From Tetracladium setigerum (taxonomy: Eukaryota > Ascomycota > Leotiomycetes > Helotiales): a stretch of DNA of 64,000 nucleotides. Below the pieces are notes generated by a model, which had not been told where the DNA came from, made no database searches, and saw only the letters and a list, made by a program, of their open reading frames with translations. Numbering within the stretch: position 1 is the stretch's first letter; the number at the start of each line of letters is the position of its first letter. The stretch is from contig PZJY01000007.1 in NCBI GenBank assembly GCA_031472005.1, positions 2,095,808-2,159,807 of the forward strand, read 5' to 3'. A program made the position numbers and the translations under genes. Shown in pieces: positions 1-10,671 of the stretch.

Positions 1-815
1 CAGAAAGAACGATTCGATGCATTCGGGTACATTGTTGGCGGCATAGCCAGAAATCCAGAACACGCAGCGTGGATTCAGCAGCAAGAAGATTTGCGAAACC
101 AAAGACCTGAGCCAACCTATGTAAGATACAGTAGTCCGCGGGAATGGAGCAAAAGTCCGATTCTAATTTTGGTCAAATCTCGCAGAATCCTCCGAATACT
201 AGAGGTGGAAGCATACAGTATAATGCAGCACAAATCCTCGATCAAAGCGTCAATCAACTGAGACGAGTGATGGTCATTCAAGACTCCGCCTGTGAGATAA
301 ACTTTATTTCTCCCAAAGTGGCCGAAAAGTGCAATTTGACCAGCTTCTTCACGGATCCTATTCGCAACCAGACCTTGACGGGCGAGTTCATCTCAGATCG
401 TCGCACAAAGGTCCATTGGTTTGGTAGCAGCGGAAACAGTGGTCATGATTGGTTCTATATCGCACCTGAGATCGCGCCGATCGATGTGCTCGTCGGAACG
501 CAGTTCATGAACGACCACCCCAACGTCTTCGACGCCTGGACAAAGATCGAACCAGCTTTTCTGAACGTTCAAAGGCCAGTGGAGGTGAGTGTCTACCTGA
601 CAAGCAAGCTGATTGACAAGTAAACTGATGTTTCCCCTTGAATTAAGGAAGGCGAGGAAGCACAAATCGAAGCCGACGAGGCAGATGCTAGACGACGAGC
701 GGCTGATTTGGCCAAGAAGAAGAAGAAGAATACTAAGCACCGCGAACCCAGACACAAAGAAAAGCCGGCATCGTCCTCCTCAAATTCTGGAAGCTCTCGC
801 CGGAGAAAAGAATGA
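1..815 (+). CDS. Retropepsin-like domain protein, 5' end missing
   Basis: The gene enters from the left edge. Exons are 1-120 (partial), 186-584 and 648-815. All junctions are phase 0 with GT..AG introns, and the first intron has a CTAAT branch site. The middle exon carries a retropepsin-like pattern: VMVIQDSACEINFIS, where a DTG/DSG active site would sit, and later DVLVGTQFM, resembling the second conserved strand of these proteases. The active-site triad reads Asp-Ser-Ala rather than Asp-Thr/Ser-Gly, so peptidase activity is doubtful. The last exon is highly charged, with an EADEADARRR helix-like run and a KKKKK cluster, ending in SRRRKE. Gag-like or zinc-knuckle parts may lie outside the window, so a retroelement-derived or domesticated gene is possible. 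Function is not known. Confidence 0.65.
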
Positions 816-2006
816 GTTATCTAAGGTAGCTAGGCGAGGTAGGTATTTAATGTGATCGAAGCGAGGAGGTCGGGAGGCCGGGTGGCCGGGACGGACCGGA
901 AGGAAGATGCGGCCGGCGGGAAGCATTTCTGGGGTGCTGTAGTAAATGTTGAGTTGGGTTGAGTTGGGTGGTCCAGTTGACACCCTAGGTACTATATGAG
1001 GTATCTTCATCTGATCGGAGATATGATGGATGGAGGGAGGTCGAGGGGTGATCTGGGATAGAAGTAAAAAGATCTAAAGTTTATGCTCGTCAGTAGGTGG
1101 TACCTAGCAAGCCATCGTTGATTGAATGTACTGTACTGTAGCTGCTAGTCAGTGTTATCTGGAGAACTTTTAGTCAATGCAACGCATGATGCCTTACGGC
1201 ATTTCCCTGCTTCTTCCAAGCCGGAATTCTTAACTCACAGCCTCCAACTTGTGGTGCTTTACATTATCTATGCTTAATAAATCTTCCAAGCACACACTGT
1301 TATGTAACTATCGACTTTGAGGTCAAAGCAGTGCCAAAAATGACATTTGCATGTGATCCCGAAAATAAGGGTTTCAGCCGATGAGCATGGCTCCTTACTG
1401 TAAGAGTCGAGAATTCAAGGCATCTATCTACACCTAGGTTCAACAAAAGCGAGTCACGATCAATTGTTGTGGAGTTTTACCAGACTACCTAGGTACCTTC
1501 TGTACAAGAGTACGGAGTATGCTCAGCCATGCCCTTCTAGCCTTCTAGAAGATACCGGTGCATTGGTACTGAAGGCAGGGGGGTGAATCCCGTTGTGGTT
1601 GACTTAGCATGGATTGGAAACCCGCGGCCCCACCAGCTACCATCCTTAACGGCTGTACTCCGTAAGATTGCCTCCGAACATCGTACTGTACGGTAAGTAC
1701 AGTACGTACCGCTGTGCAAGGATGGTGAACATCAATATCTCCCATGACAGCATAACTTGACTACAACAAGCCAGTCTATTTACCTTCCATCAACGCCCAG
1801 GACAGATGGCCTGGTTGGGCCTTCTGTTCCTTAACTTCGCACAATCGTTTCCCACAATTTCCATCACCGCTTGCAGAGCATCGACACTTCACATTCGCTC
1901 GACGCCTTTTCGAAACACCAATTGAACGAACCTCCCTCTCCGTCAATTGGGCAGAACCTCTTACTCGTATCCCGTCCTCGTCGTTATGCTATAACAGTCT
2001 CAGCTT
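816..2006. other. Intergenic region, no gene seen
   Basis: This region holds the 3' flank of the left-edge gene and the 5' flank of the gene at 2007. Only short overlapping open frames without protein-like composition are present. At 1681-1710 there is a dense cluster of GTACTGTAC/GTACAGTAC-type inverted words, a motif that recurs in other intergenic parts of the window. Confidence 0.5.
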
Positions 2007-2926
2007 ATGGTTCAGAAGGAAGGGCAGAAGCGCCTGACCAGCAAGGAACGTAGGGACGTCTCCGCTGTGTTGAAGGCCGGTCTTGACGAAGGCATAACCC
2101 TCGACTCGCGTGAGACAGTGCAAAAATATCTGGAGGGTGGCACAATATCACCAGAATTACTTCGCACCTGCAGCGACCATATCTTTGACTGTTACATCAG
2201 ACTCCTGTTCGCCGAGCGAAACAGACAGCGTCATTCCCCGCCATTCACTGACAGGTCGCAATCGAGTCGATCGAATTCGAGCCAGGCAGGAGATGGACGC
2301 CCGGACAGCAATGAACCAGAGCCTTTTTCATTCGTTTCTGAAGTAAGGCATTCCCGGGAAACTGATAAGGATCTATGCTGATGCTGTGCGTTTCTTAGGA
2401 AAGATCTAAAACGATAACGTGCTACGGCCGCGCCAACGAATTTGAAACGCTCACCATGAGGCCTTGCAAGGGAAAGCTCAGCTATATCTCGGAGGATTTC
2501 GCACGCAAACAACTGGGAACATGGCCGAAGAGAAGTGTAATCCTTCAATGGGCTCCTTTGGGTGGTGGGGGTAATATCTCGCGTACCAGATGCGCAGTCA
2601 CTGATCGAAAACATCTGCCTCGTTGTGATTTGGCGTTGGCTGAGGAACACGGAAAAGATGATTTCGATACTGGCGAAGACGAAGCTTGGATGGAACAATT
2701 GAAAGAACATCGGTCCATGGAAGCAAGTGGAAGCCCGGAGGCTGCTCCCAGTCCTGAGTTCGACGGAGAGGAAGGCCCAGGCGCGCTTGCCATAGCAACT
2801 GCAGCGAGGTTGATTGTTCAAGCTTCGCGTGAGTTTGAAAAGTTGGCTAAGCCAAAGAGAAAATCAACATCGTCGGCTTCATCTGTCTGCTCAGAGCGGC
2901 AGCACAAGCGAAGGAGGAATACTTAA
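2007..2926 (+). CDS. Uncharacterised two-exon protein, 287 aa
   Basis: Exons are 2007-2342 and 2399-2926, joined in phase 0 by a 56-bp intron with donor GTAAGG and acceptor CTTAG. The ATG at 2007 opens MVQKEGQKRLTSKERRDVSA. Residues 1-75 look helical and charged. A Ser/Arg/Asn-rich linker (about 76-105) follows, then a globular-looking block (about 113-200) with TCYGRANEFETLTM, several aromatics and Cys. The C-terminus is acidic, then basic (KRKSTSS, HKRRRNT), which resembles a nuclear localisation signal. I do not recognise the family. Two exons that fit in phase, and a compositionally normal protein, support a real gene. Confidence 0.6.
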
Positions 2927-4653
2927 TTTCCTGAGGATACACCACCAACCCTTCTTCTTCTTTTTCGGCACAGCACACTTTGCGGTAGACATTTATTTCT
3001 TTCTACTACAACCACATATTAGAATACATTCTCACGAGTAATGGAAAGCGACGGCGTACCACGGAAAACGAATAGCGAAAAACAAGCAACGGACAACGGT
3101 TGGGACATGGACACAGATATAGCCGGCAAACGGGCAGGCGGAACGGTGTTCTAGGAGGCAGTCGGGTCGTTTCGATGACTGGGTTAAGACCATCGGGGGA
3201 AGTGCGGTTTTGTATATGTATTATTACCTTGTTCAAATTTTAATGTTGTACCCACGCCATTATTAGGTTCACACGACGGCAAGTGAGCTGTACGTCGGCA
3301 GAATGCCTGAAATGTGGTCCCATCGTGTCACTGTGGCATATATCACAGCGTACAGGATCTGAAGGAAGCAAATTGGTTCCAGGTAGACCATGACTTTACG
3401 TTGCCCAACTACTCCGTACTAGCCTACCAAATCCATATGTTGCCTTCCAAGGTAGGAATGCTGCCCAAGTCGTAATGACGCACGACAGCTGATAGGGGGA
3501 AAAGTAACGACAGAGCTTTATCGGCGTGCATGGCATCTGCATATCTAGCCAACAATCCTATCATTTTAGGCCGTTTGCCTGCGTACCTGTCAGCCACACA
3601 TGCCACTTGGCTTTGGTTGGTGAAAAGCGACAGCGTTGAGTATTTGCCAAGAAACGGAACGCACTCTTGGGCGAGTGGGCTGGATCAAAATATCAGATGT
3701 AGATTCTCTCGGGGTAGTAACAGGTAAGAAGAGAAGAGGGAATATGTGAATAGGCATTCGAATAGGTAAGATCTCACCTTACCTACTGAGCATGAACATG
3801 GATCTGTAAGCTTATTGCCTCACCAGAGATGGCCGACTGTAAGCCTTGGGATGAATAGTAGGTCAACCTTTTAGATATGGGACGATACTACTAACAGGCA
3901 ATGATATTAGAAAATCAACGTTCAAACACAAACATGTGATACACGTTTGCGAACTAGAAGTTGATTTTACAGGCATGGGATGACCTTACGCCTTGTGTTA
4001 GGGGCCGGGCTCGTGCGTCAAAAAGCTAATTAAGTACGGCAGATAGAAAAACTAATGATAGACCGGAATTCTGCACATTTTAAATAGATCCTTACCTATT
4101 TATTTAGAATGAGCCAAGATCTGCTAGGTCAAATGAAACCACTGCAAGAATAAACTTCTTTTTCCAGTTGAATTCTTTTTTTCTTCATGTGAAAGTGATA
4201 GGCTGTAGCACAAGAATCTTCCCAACGCACGATCGACTGGGAAGTTGAGAAAGGATTTGCTGACCAGGTAGACATTGCCAGCCTTATCCCGGGGCCGCAG
4301 GTTTCTTGAACCAACAAATCTCCGCTGTCGAATACTCGAGTATAGATTCGGTCTGTGGTTGGCATAGCAGGATGTACAGTACACGTCACGTCCCTCTAGG
4401 CTATGAGCCCGTCCACTGAAGCGAAGGATATCAATCTCTCCTCAACCTCAACCAGTGAACCATCATGGGAGACGCGGTGGAAGACTTGTCAACATCATGC
4501 GGGTGTTCACCACTTGGAATATTAGAAAGAGCAAAGATCATTGGACAAGCTGGACACTGCGTCGCACACTCGACGGTCAATCAACGAACATTTTAAATAC
4601 GTATGTACTCAGCCCACATCCCCAACGTTCAGGGACAAGCAGGCAAAGTTTGA
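2927..4653. other. Intergenic region, no supported gene
   Basis: About 1.7 kb with only short frames on both strands (for example around 4124-4389 on the minus strand) that have no recognisable composition or splice partners. The part from about 3720 to 4120 is AT-rich. No RNA gene was recognised. Confidence 0.4.
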
Positions 4654-5159
4654 TCGTCTCCCATTATTACCAGCATTGATCTCTCCATCTCGGCTGTCTC
4701 GCTTGGAAGCCATAAGCACGCTCCACGCAATCAGATTATTGGTTCATATGCTCCCCGTGTTTGCCAGTCTCCCTCCATCCCAAACAACCTCCCCATCGCC
4801 CTGATACCCAACGGCAATGCCTTCTACGCAGCCATAAAGACCTGCTGTACGCCCAACCCCGTAAACCTGACCAGATTGGATGGCCAGATGGATAATTGCT
4901 ACGCCTATTGCCAACTACCTGCGAAGCCAGCGGTGTGGGCGGATTTTTCGGGGTGTTCGAGAGCAAATGAGACTTTCAAAATTAGGCGAGAGGAGTAAGC
5001 ATTTCAGGGTTTTCGGCGAGTTCGAGCACGATTGAGATGGGTATGGGAAGGGTGCTGGGTTTGGTGGTGGTAGTAGCTACGGTGTTGATGCATATGCTGG
5101 GTGGGGGTTGCAATTTAAGTAAGTATCGTCTTGGTTTTTGGGGGATGTATTCATGCTGA
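4654..5159 (+). pseudogene. Candidate small secreted Cys-rich protein, frame broken
   Basis: One frame is open from 4654 to the TAA at 4996 and reads like an extracellular Cys-rich domain: RVCQSPSIPNN, a CC pair in AAIKTCCTPNPVNL, then DNCYAYCQLPAK and WADFSGC. Just after the stop, a different frame (about 5007-5159) gives GFSASSSTIEMG followed by a hydrophobic run VLGLVVVVATVLMHML, which looks like a GPI-attachment tail. Inserting one base in the GGCGAGAGGAG stretch (about 4986-4995) would join the two. A 13-bp intron is the only canonical splice that would bridge them, which is too short. No signal-peptide exon was found upstream; one may lie before an acceptor near 4650-4680. Family identity is not established. 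Confidence 0.4.
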
Positions 5160-6422
5160 ATTTATGAAGTATGGTGCGTATTGTGATGTTTGGGAGTAAA
5201 GGTATTGATGAGACTGTTTGTTATCTTGAGACATTGAGAATTTCCGGAAACAATTATACATGGTTCCATGCTTTATCCTAGGGGAACGAGGTCGGTTAAG
5301 ATTCGTGGAGCAACCGTCGAATCACTATCAAGCAACAAGCCAAATACTTGAAAAGGGAGTATTTTTTCCTCATTACTTGAGATTTGTCATCTATACTTCA
5401 CTTGCGGTCAGTTATTCGTCTGTAATTCAACTCAGCATTAGCAAAACACACAGCAGAACCCAGACCTTTCTGGCTTCGCAGCTGAACATGGAGAGCGGCC
5501 GCCGAGGTTGCAAGCGTGTAACCGTAACCTTTGAAACCTCTACATACTCTTTGAATAAATTGGGCGATATTTGAACGTGCCTTTACTTACCTTAAAGGTG
5601 TGTCTCTATTTCTTTGCACATTCGAGTAATGTTTTCCTTAATTCCAACGAGATCACTCACTCCCGTGGTCGAACATTCCTAGTGTGGAAAATTATTGCGG
5701 TTTATCAGGAGGCTTGGCGTTAGAGTCAGTACAAGCGTTCAACAAGTCAAATGTTTACATCGACCTGTTGAGAGCATGACTAATACGTCTTAGTCTTAGA
5801 AGCCGGGGCTTCAAGAGATCAAGCGTTTGTTGAAATTGTTGATTCTTACAATGTGCAAAGTCCCACGATTCTTGATATTTTGTTCTCTTGTTCTAACTGA
5901 GCGTGCTCGGGGTCCTTTTATTTATATTATTTTCCATTCAGATACTCTGATCGTGTCAATTATTTGACCTGAAAGTTCACTTGGTTTTTATTTCGAATCT
6001 ATTTACTCTGGGGAGGAAGGAAGCGCAGCTCGCTTATGTTCTTGCCATGCAAAATAAGCACTACAAAAAGCTTATGGATCGTACCGCTTTGAGCCCCACT
6101 TTATTAAATCAGTGTTTTAAGAATAGAGAAAATGCTTATTGAAAATAAGACCATAGAAAACGCAGGTTCACCGCCTCGGCACACCATTCTTACCCACCTG
6201 CCAGATACGATGATTTCCCCCACTTCAGAAGCTGCACTTCCTTGAGTATCACCGGCGTGACTCATGAACGTCCCCTGCTTATTGGATAAAAATACGGATA
6301 TATTCTTCCTACAACATGAAATTTATATAAAGATTGATTTCCCTAAAAATCACCCCAAACGCGCTTCACTTACAGCTTGAAAAACCACAGCTAGCGGAGC
6401 CAAACCAACCCATTCCCTCAAA
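5160..6422. other. AT-rich intergenic region upstream of the GNAT gene
   Basis: No coding frame with protein-like composition was found. The last 120 bp form the promoter and leader of the GNAT gene, including a TATA-like box. Confidence 0.5.
6324..6330 (+). promoter_or_regulatory. TATA-like box of the GNAT gene
   Basis: TATATAA lies 93 bp upstream of the ATG at 6423, in an AT-rich stretch followed by a C/A-rich leader. This is a plausible core promoter position. Confidence 0.4.
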
Positions 6423-7019
6423 ATGTCTACACCTACCAGCACCACCAACACACAGGACTACCTAACAGTTGAAAACACCAACTCTACCACCCCCATCTAC
6501 CTCACAAAGTACTTCATGACAGACATCCCCGCCTCCGTTACCATTCACACCAACGAGGCCGTCTACTCCCAACTTATCTTCGTACCCCACCCCTACACAG
6601 AAGCCCACGCCGAATTCTGGATAACAAACCAACTCCTCCCTGTCCCAGTACCAGCCGTGCTTCCATACCAAGTAATCCGCGCCAATCACCCTGACCAAGA
6701 AGGTCTCATGATCGGTGGTGCTTCTTTGTGTCTTCAGGAGGATGGTAGCGGCGAGTATGAGTTGGGATACTACCTTCATCCGGATTGGAGAGGAAAGGGA
6801 ATTATGCGAGCCACGGTGAGGACTTTGATGGAGTGGGCGACGAAAGAGAAGGGCGCGAAGCCGATTGTGAGGGTTGCTGAGGGTAATCTGGCGAGTAGGA
6901 AGATAATCGAGGGGATGCCCGAGTGGGAGAGGGTGGAGAGTAGGGATGGGGATATTGATGTGCCGGAGCTGAAGGGTGGTGGGAAGAGGCATGTCTTGTT
7001 TTGGAAGTGGTCTGCTTAG
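6423..7019 (+). CDS. GNAT-family N-acetyltransferase, 198 aa
   Basis: Single-exon gene. The C-terminal half carries the GNAT acetyl-CoA-binding motif A: YELGYYLHPDWRGKGIMRA (about residues 111-129), with the R/Q-x-x-G-x-G/A signature present as RGKGIM. Then come a helix TVRTLMEWATKEKG and the strand PIVRVAEGNLASRKIIE, the usual place for the N-A-S-R-K motif of RimJ/RimL-like enzymes. Length and layout fit a stand-alone acetyltransferase (Acetyltransf_3-like). The substrate cannot be deduced; related fungal enzymes act on small molecules or on ribosomal protein N-termini. The ATG at 6423 is preceded by CTCAAA and starts MSTPTSTT. No predicted membrane segment. Confidence 0.85.
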   Translation: MSTPTSTTNTQDYLTVENTNSTTPIYLTKYFMTDIPASVTIHTNEAVYSQLIFVPHPYTEAHAEFWITNQLLPVPVPAVLPYQVIRANHPDQEGLMIGGASLCLQEDGSGEYELGYYLHPDWRGKGIMRATVRTLMEWATKEKGAKPIVRVAEGNLASRKIIEGMPEWERVESRDGDIDVPELKGGGKRHVLFWKWSA

Positions 7020-7211
7020 GAGTTCTCTCGGATACCCTTACTCGGTCACATAGATTTCTGGCGTTAGTGTTTTGGAAAAAGATTGCGATATTGGTCCAGC
7101 TTCAAAAATTGCTGTAAGATGTGCGACGGGTGCAGAAAACATGAACTAGAATTGATTAGCTAGGAGAAACGAGATTTAATGACCAAAGAGAGTATAGCCC
7201 TTTGGCTGCGA

Positions 7212-9938
7212 TTAAACATAGACAAAGGTGCTAGTTTGAACCTTTTGCAAGGAGCAAGCTTTTGCCGTTTCCAAACGAAACGTGGCAAGTGAGGGTCCTC
7301 GAAAGCTGTGAAAAAGAATGACAGTAATCGAATGTATATTATAAGCTGGGAGGATGCTCATCGGCATCGAGTAGATCGTGATCATTGACCATCTGCTCTG
7401 CAATACCCTATGATTCATCCTCATCATCTCCAACCTCAGCATAACTCTGCTTCTTCCCCTCCCTCTCGCACTTATTCGAGCCGGAGCACTTGTCGCTTTA
7501 GGCGTAATCTTCCCATCCGCCTCTTCTTCGGATAAATCAGGCATGCTTAGATCATCCTCGTCGTCGTCTTCATCCATATTTGAGATACTTGGGGTCGGCA
7601 CAGATTTCGCTGTTTTCCTTTTCGGAGGCGCAGGTTTCTTCTTTGGTTCGCCTTTAATAGCAACCTTCTCTTTCCCCTCCACAGCCCCGTCATTGTTCGA
7701 GCCTTGGATCTTGATATCTTCCAAGACCTTCATCACATCCGCTAGAGTCCCAGCTTCTTTCAGCTTCTCCTTCGCAGAGTCAGACAATGGCATCTTTCTC
7801 CTTGCTTCGATCGCTTTTCTTGCCGCAAAATTCGCCGGCGTCGGATTCTTGAACATCTCGTCCTCGTCATCTGCTCCAGCTGTTTTACTCTTGACTACTC
7901 GCTTCCTGGGTCTTAACCATTCTTCCATCCCCATAGGCCAGTATACCCTATTTTCCTTCCCACCCATGCCAACCTCCTCATCCGGCACAATTGCTTTCTC
8001 ATCATCCTCCTCCTCACTAAGTTCCTTCCCGAATTCATCAATCTCAGTCGCAATTTGCTTCTTAGTCTTCTTCTTCTTCGCCTTCTTCGGCAAAACTCTA
8101 TTATCATCATCCCTCTCATACGGTACCACTGTATTCGCCTTCTCCCATCCAGGAAGCTTATAAGTCCTCATTAGCTCAAATACGGCTTGTTCTTTATCCT
8201 TCGCTTCGATCATTAGATCCATATCGTCTGCACAAGGTGGGAGGGTAGCTGGTCGAGGATTGTGTTTTCGCCTTTGACGGCCAGTGATGGCTTCGGGACA
8301 AGGTTCACTGTAATGCATCTTTTGCGTGATATTTTTGCGTGTCCATGTCGCTTTGATCCGGGGGTAGAGAGAAATGATATCTTGAGTGCCTTCTCGCAAT
8401 TTTGAGGAGTCGAAAATGATATTGTGGTGGTGGAAATCAAGACATAGGGGGATGTTGAGTTCTTCGCAAAGAGGAAGAAGGTCATGAACGGACCATGATA
8501 CGTCGTCGTTTTCAAGAACTATTCGTTGCTTAATGGATGCAGAAAGCTTGTTGTAGTTCTCACGGAATCGATCGATTGTAGCAGCTTTGTCGCCGAACGT
8601 TCCACCCAGGTGCAGAATCAAGACTGCATCACGGTCTTGTTGTGGTGGTAGCTTGAGGAGCGAGAGCATCTCGTCATGGTATTCGAGATCGCGAACCGCA
8701 TTTTGAATAACCTCTGCTCGCGGAGAGCCCAATTGTGTGAACTGGCCAGGATGCGTACTCAACCTATGTCCCAATTCTGCTGCAACTCTGCCGACAGCAG
8801 CAAGATCTTCGCTTGCGAAAGGTGCGAGTTTGTAACCGTATTCTGCATGGCTTGCAAAAGGGAACATCTCAGAGCTTAGTCTCATGAATTTGATACCGTA
8901 CTTTTCGTTCCAGCGCAGCATTTTGGGAAGATCTCGAACGTTGGCGAGACATATTTCCTCAACGTATTTTTGGCCTCGCTCGACCGAAGCTGGTTTGGTT
9001 TTGTCAGGGCGGTTTTTGGTGGCATGTTCAGGTTGAGAAGGGTCTTTCAGAGGATGACGATGCTCTAAGATCGAGGCAATCCGACAGGTTCGAGAGGTAA
9101 AGACTGGTGGTTCTGATAATCTGAGATACGTATTAAGACAAGCCTGTAGATTGCATTAGCAAAATATTACCACAATTTTGATTCGCGCACAACATACATA
9201 ACCCAGTCTCCCTTTCCAGGGCAAAGGCAAATAGTCACTGTTCACTGGGGGTGGTCTACTCCCTTCCAATTTTACAATATCAACATCTTCAGCAGCCGGT
9301 ACCTCGTCTCCGTCGGGATCCAATCTCGAATCCCACTCGTCTACTACTTCTTCTTTCTTGACTTTCGGTGCAGCTGCTTTCTTGGCAGCTTGTTCCGCCT
9401 TGAACGCCTTGATTTCATCTGAGCCCTTCTTCGCAGAGACAGAACTTTTTGTTGGCGTTTTCTTTCCTTTCTTTATTGAACCTGTAGCCTGAGATCCTTC
9501 TTCAACATCTGAAGCATTTTCGGATTTCACATCATTGGGTTTCGCGGGCGTAATGGGAGGTTCCGTAATCTTCTTGATATCTAGCGATTCCCCTTCCTCA
9601 TCCGCATCTGGACTTGCTCTGAGTGCAGTTTTGCCATCCACTATATCGCCATTGTGATCTGGATTTGTATCAACCTTGGTTCGTTTTGAGGCTCGTCTAG
9701 CGAGTGGAGGCTTGACTGCTGGAATCAGAGGAACAATGGGCGTTTGCTGGGTACTTGAAGTTGAAGCAGAAGCAGCTACTGTTGATCTCTTTCGTTTCGG
9801 AGCCATTGTAGCGAGCTGGAGATAAACGAAAATAGGCTGTTGCAATCTGTTGCCTACAAGGCTATGAAGAGTTTTGCAGCAATTGGTATAGAGGAACGGA
9901 GTCCTTGTTCTTTGCAATTGTGATTTGATAGGAAACAT
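7212..9938 (-). CDS. uve1: UV-damage endonuclease UVE1 (UvdE family)
   Basis: UVE1 nicks DNA 5' of UV photoproducts and other lesions, starting a repair route separate from nucleotide excision repair. Exon 1 is 9198-9938 and exon 2 is 7212-9143; the 54-bp intron (GTATGT..CTACAG) falls inside RLGY|ACLNTYL, a conserved start of the UvdE barrel. Core motifs are present: SRTCRIASI, KYGIKFMRLSSEMFPF, LSTHPGQFTQLGSPR, LILHLGGTFGDK, IVLENDDVSWS and CLDFHHHNI, which supply the metal-binding Glu/Asp/His residues of the TIM barrel. The N-terminal 240 residues are Lys/Ser/Pro-rich and disordered. An internal ATG at 9806 (MAPKRKRS, context ACAATGG) could start a nuclear form; the upstream ATG at 9938 adds a basic leader. 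The last ~65 residues look out of frame: with one base restored at 7461-7463, the acidic end AEVGDDEDES would stop at 7408. Confidence 0.93.
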
Positions 9939-10671
9939 CCAGCGTCTGGATCAAGGTAGGTTGAGGAATATAGACAGGAGGAGTAAATCAAGCCTACCGT
10001 GGGAACCTACATTAATTGCTTTTGGGTCGCGTCCTTAACACAATACGTCACGCGTATCTGATCTCCTTGATCCCCTAGATTATTTTTGGGAATGCCAATC
10101 GAAATTTGAGGATGTTTCACGCGTCATAGACTTTCAGCCTCATTATGTAAGCCAAGACTCGTCACGTGTGTCTTCATTCCCACCCATAGTCCTTCATTGA
10201 AAGAGGCAAAGAATAGCTGAGATAGGACGAACAGAATGAAGCCAACTCTCAATACATGTGCAAATTGTTATCACAGTCAAAATGGGCCAATTGGACAGTG
10301 CATACTTTCAAATTAGTCACATGACTTTCATCCACCCTTTTTTGCATATTGTCTCTGGTTCTTCTTGTCTCCTGCGTTTGCTCCCAAAAGTTGTTGCTCT
10401 CTCTCTTTAGGTGGGATTTCAAAGGAATTGTGGAATAAGATTTCTTGTGCTTTGTTTAGTGATTTGAGGTTGTATTTTTGGGATTCGGTAGGCCTCGCTT
10501 AACCTTATAGGTCATTGTCTTCAGAACGGACTACAAAGTACCTGGTTATTACATGCCAAGTAGGTAAGATACCTCCCTTCAAATTCCTACATAATCATCC
10601 GATATTTGACATAAAGCTTGCTACATAGACGCCGTCCAATTCCCAAAATCCAGCTTTTCCAAAGTACCAAG
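9939..10671. other. Intergenic region between UVE1 and the sugar transporter
   Basis: Contains the UVE1 5' flank and the transporter 3' flank. No coding frame or RNA gene was recognised. Confidence 0.5.

Noticed and set aside
7543..8163. Ser/Phe-rich plus-strand frame of 206 codons
   Set aside because: It is the antisense shadow of the Lys/Glu/Asp-rich UVE1 exon; the minus-strand frame is continuous with conserved UvdE motifs.
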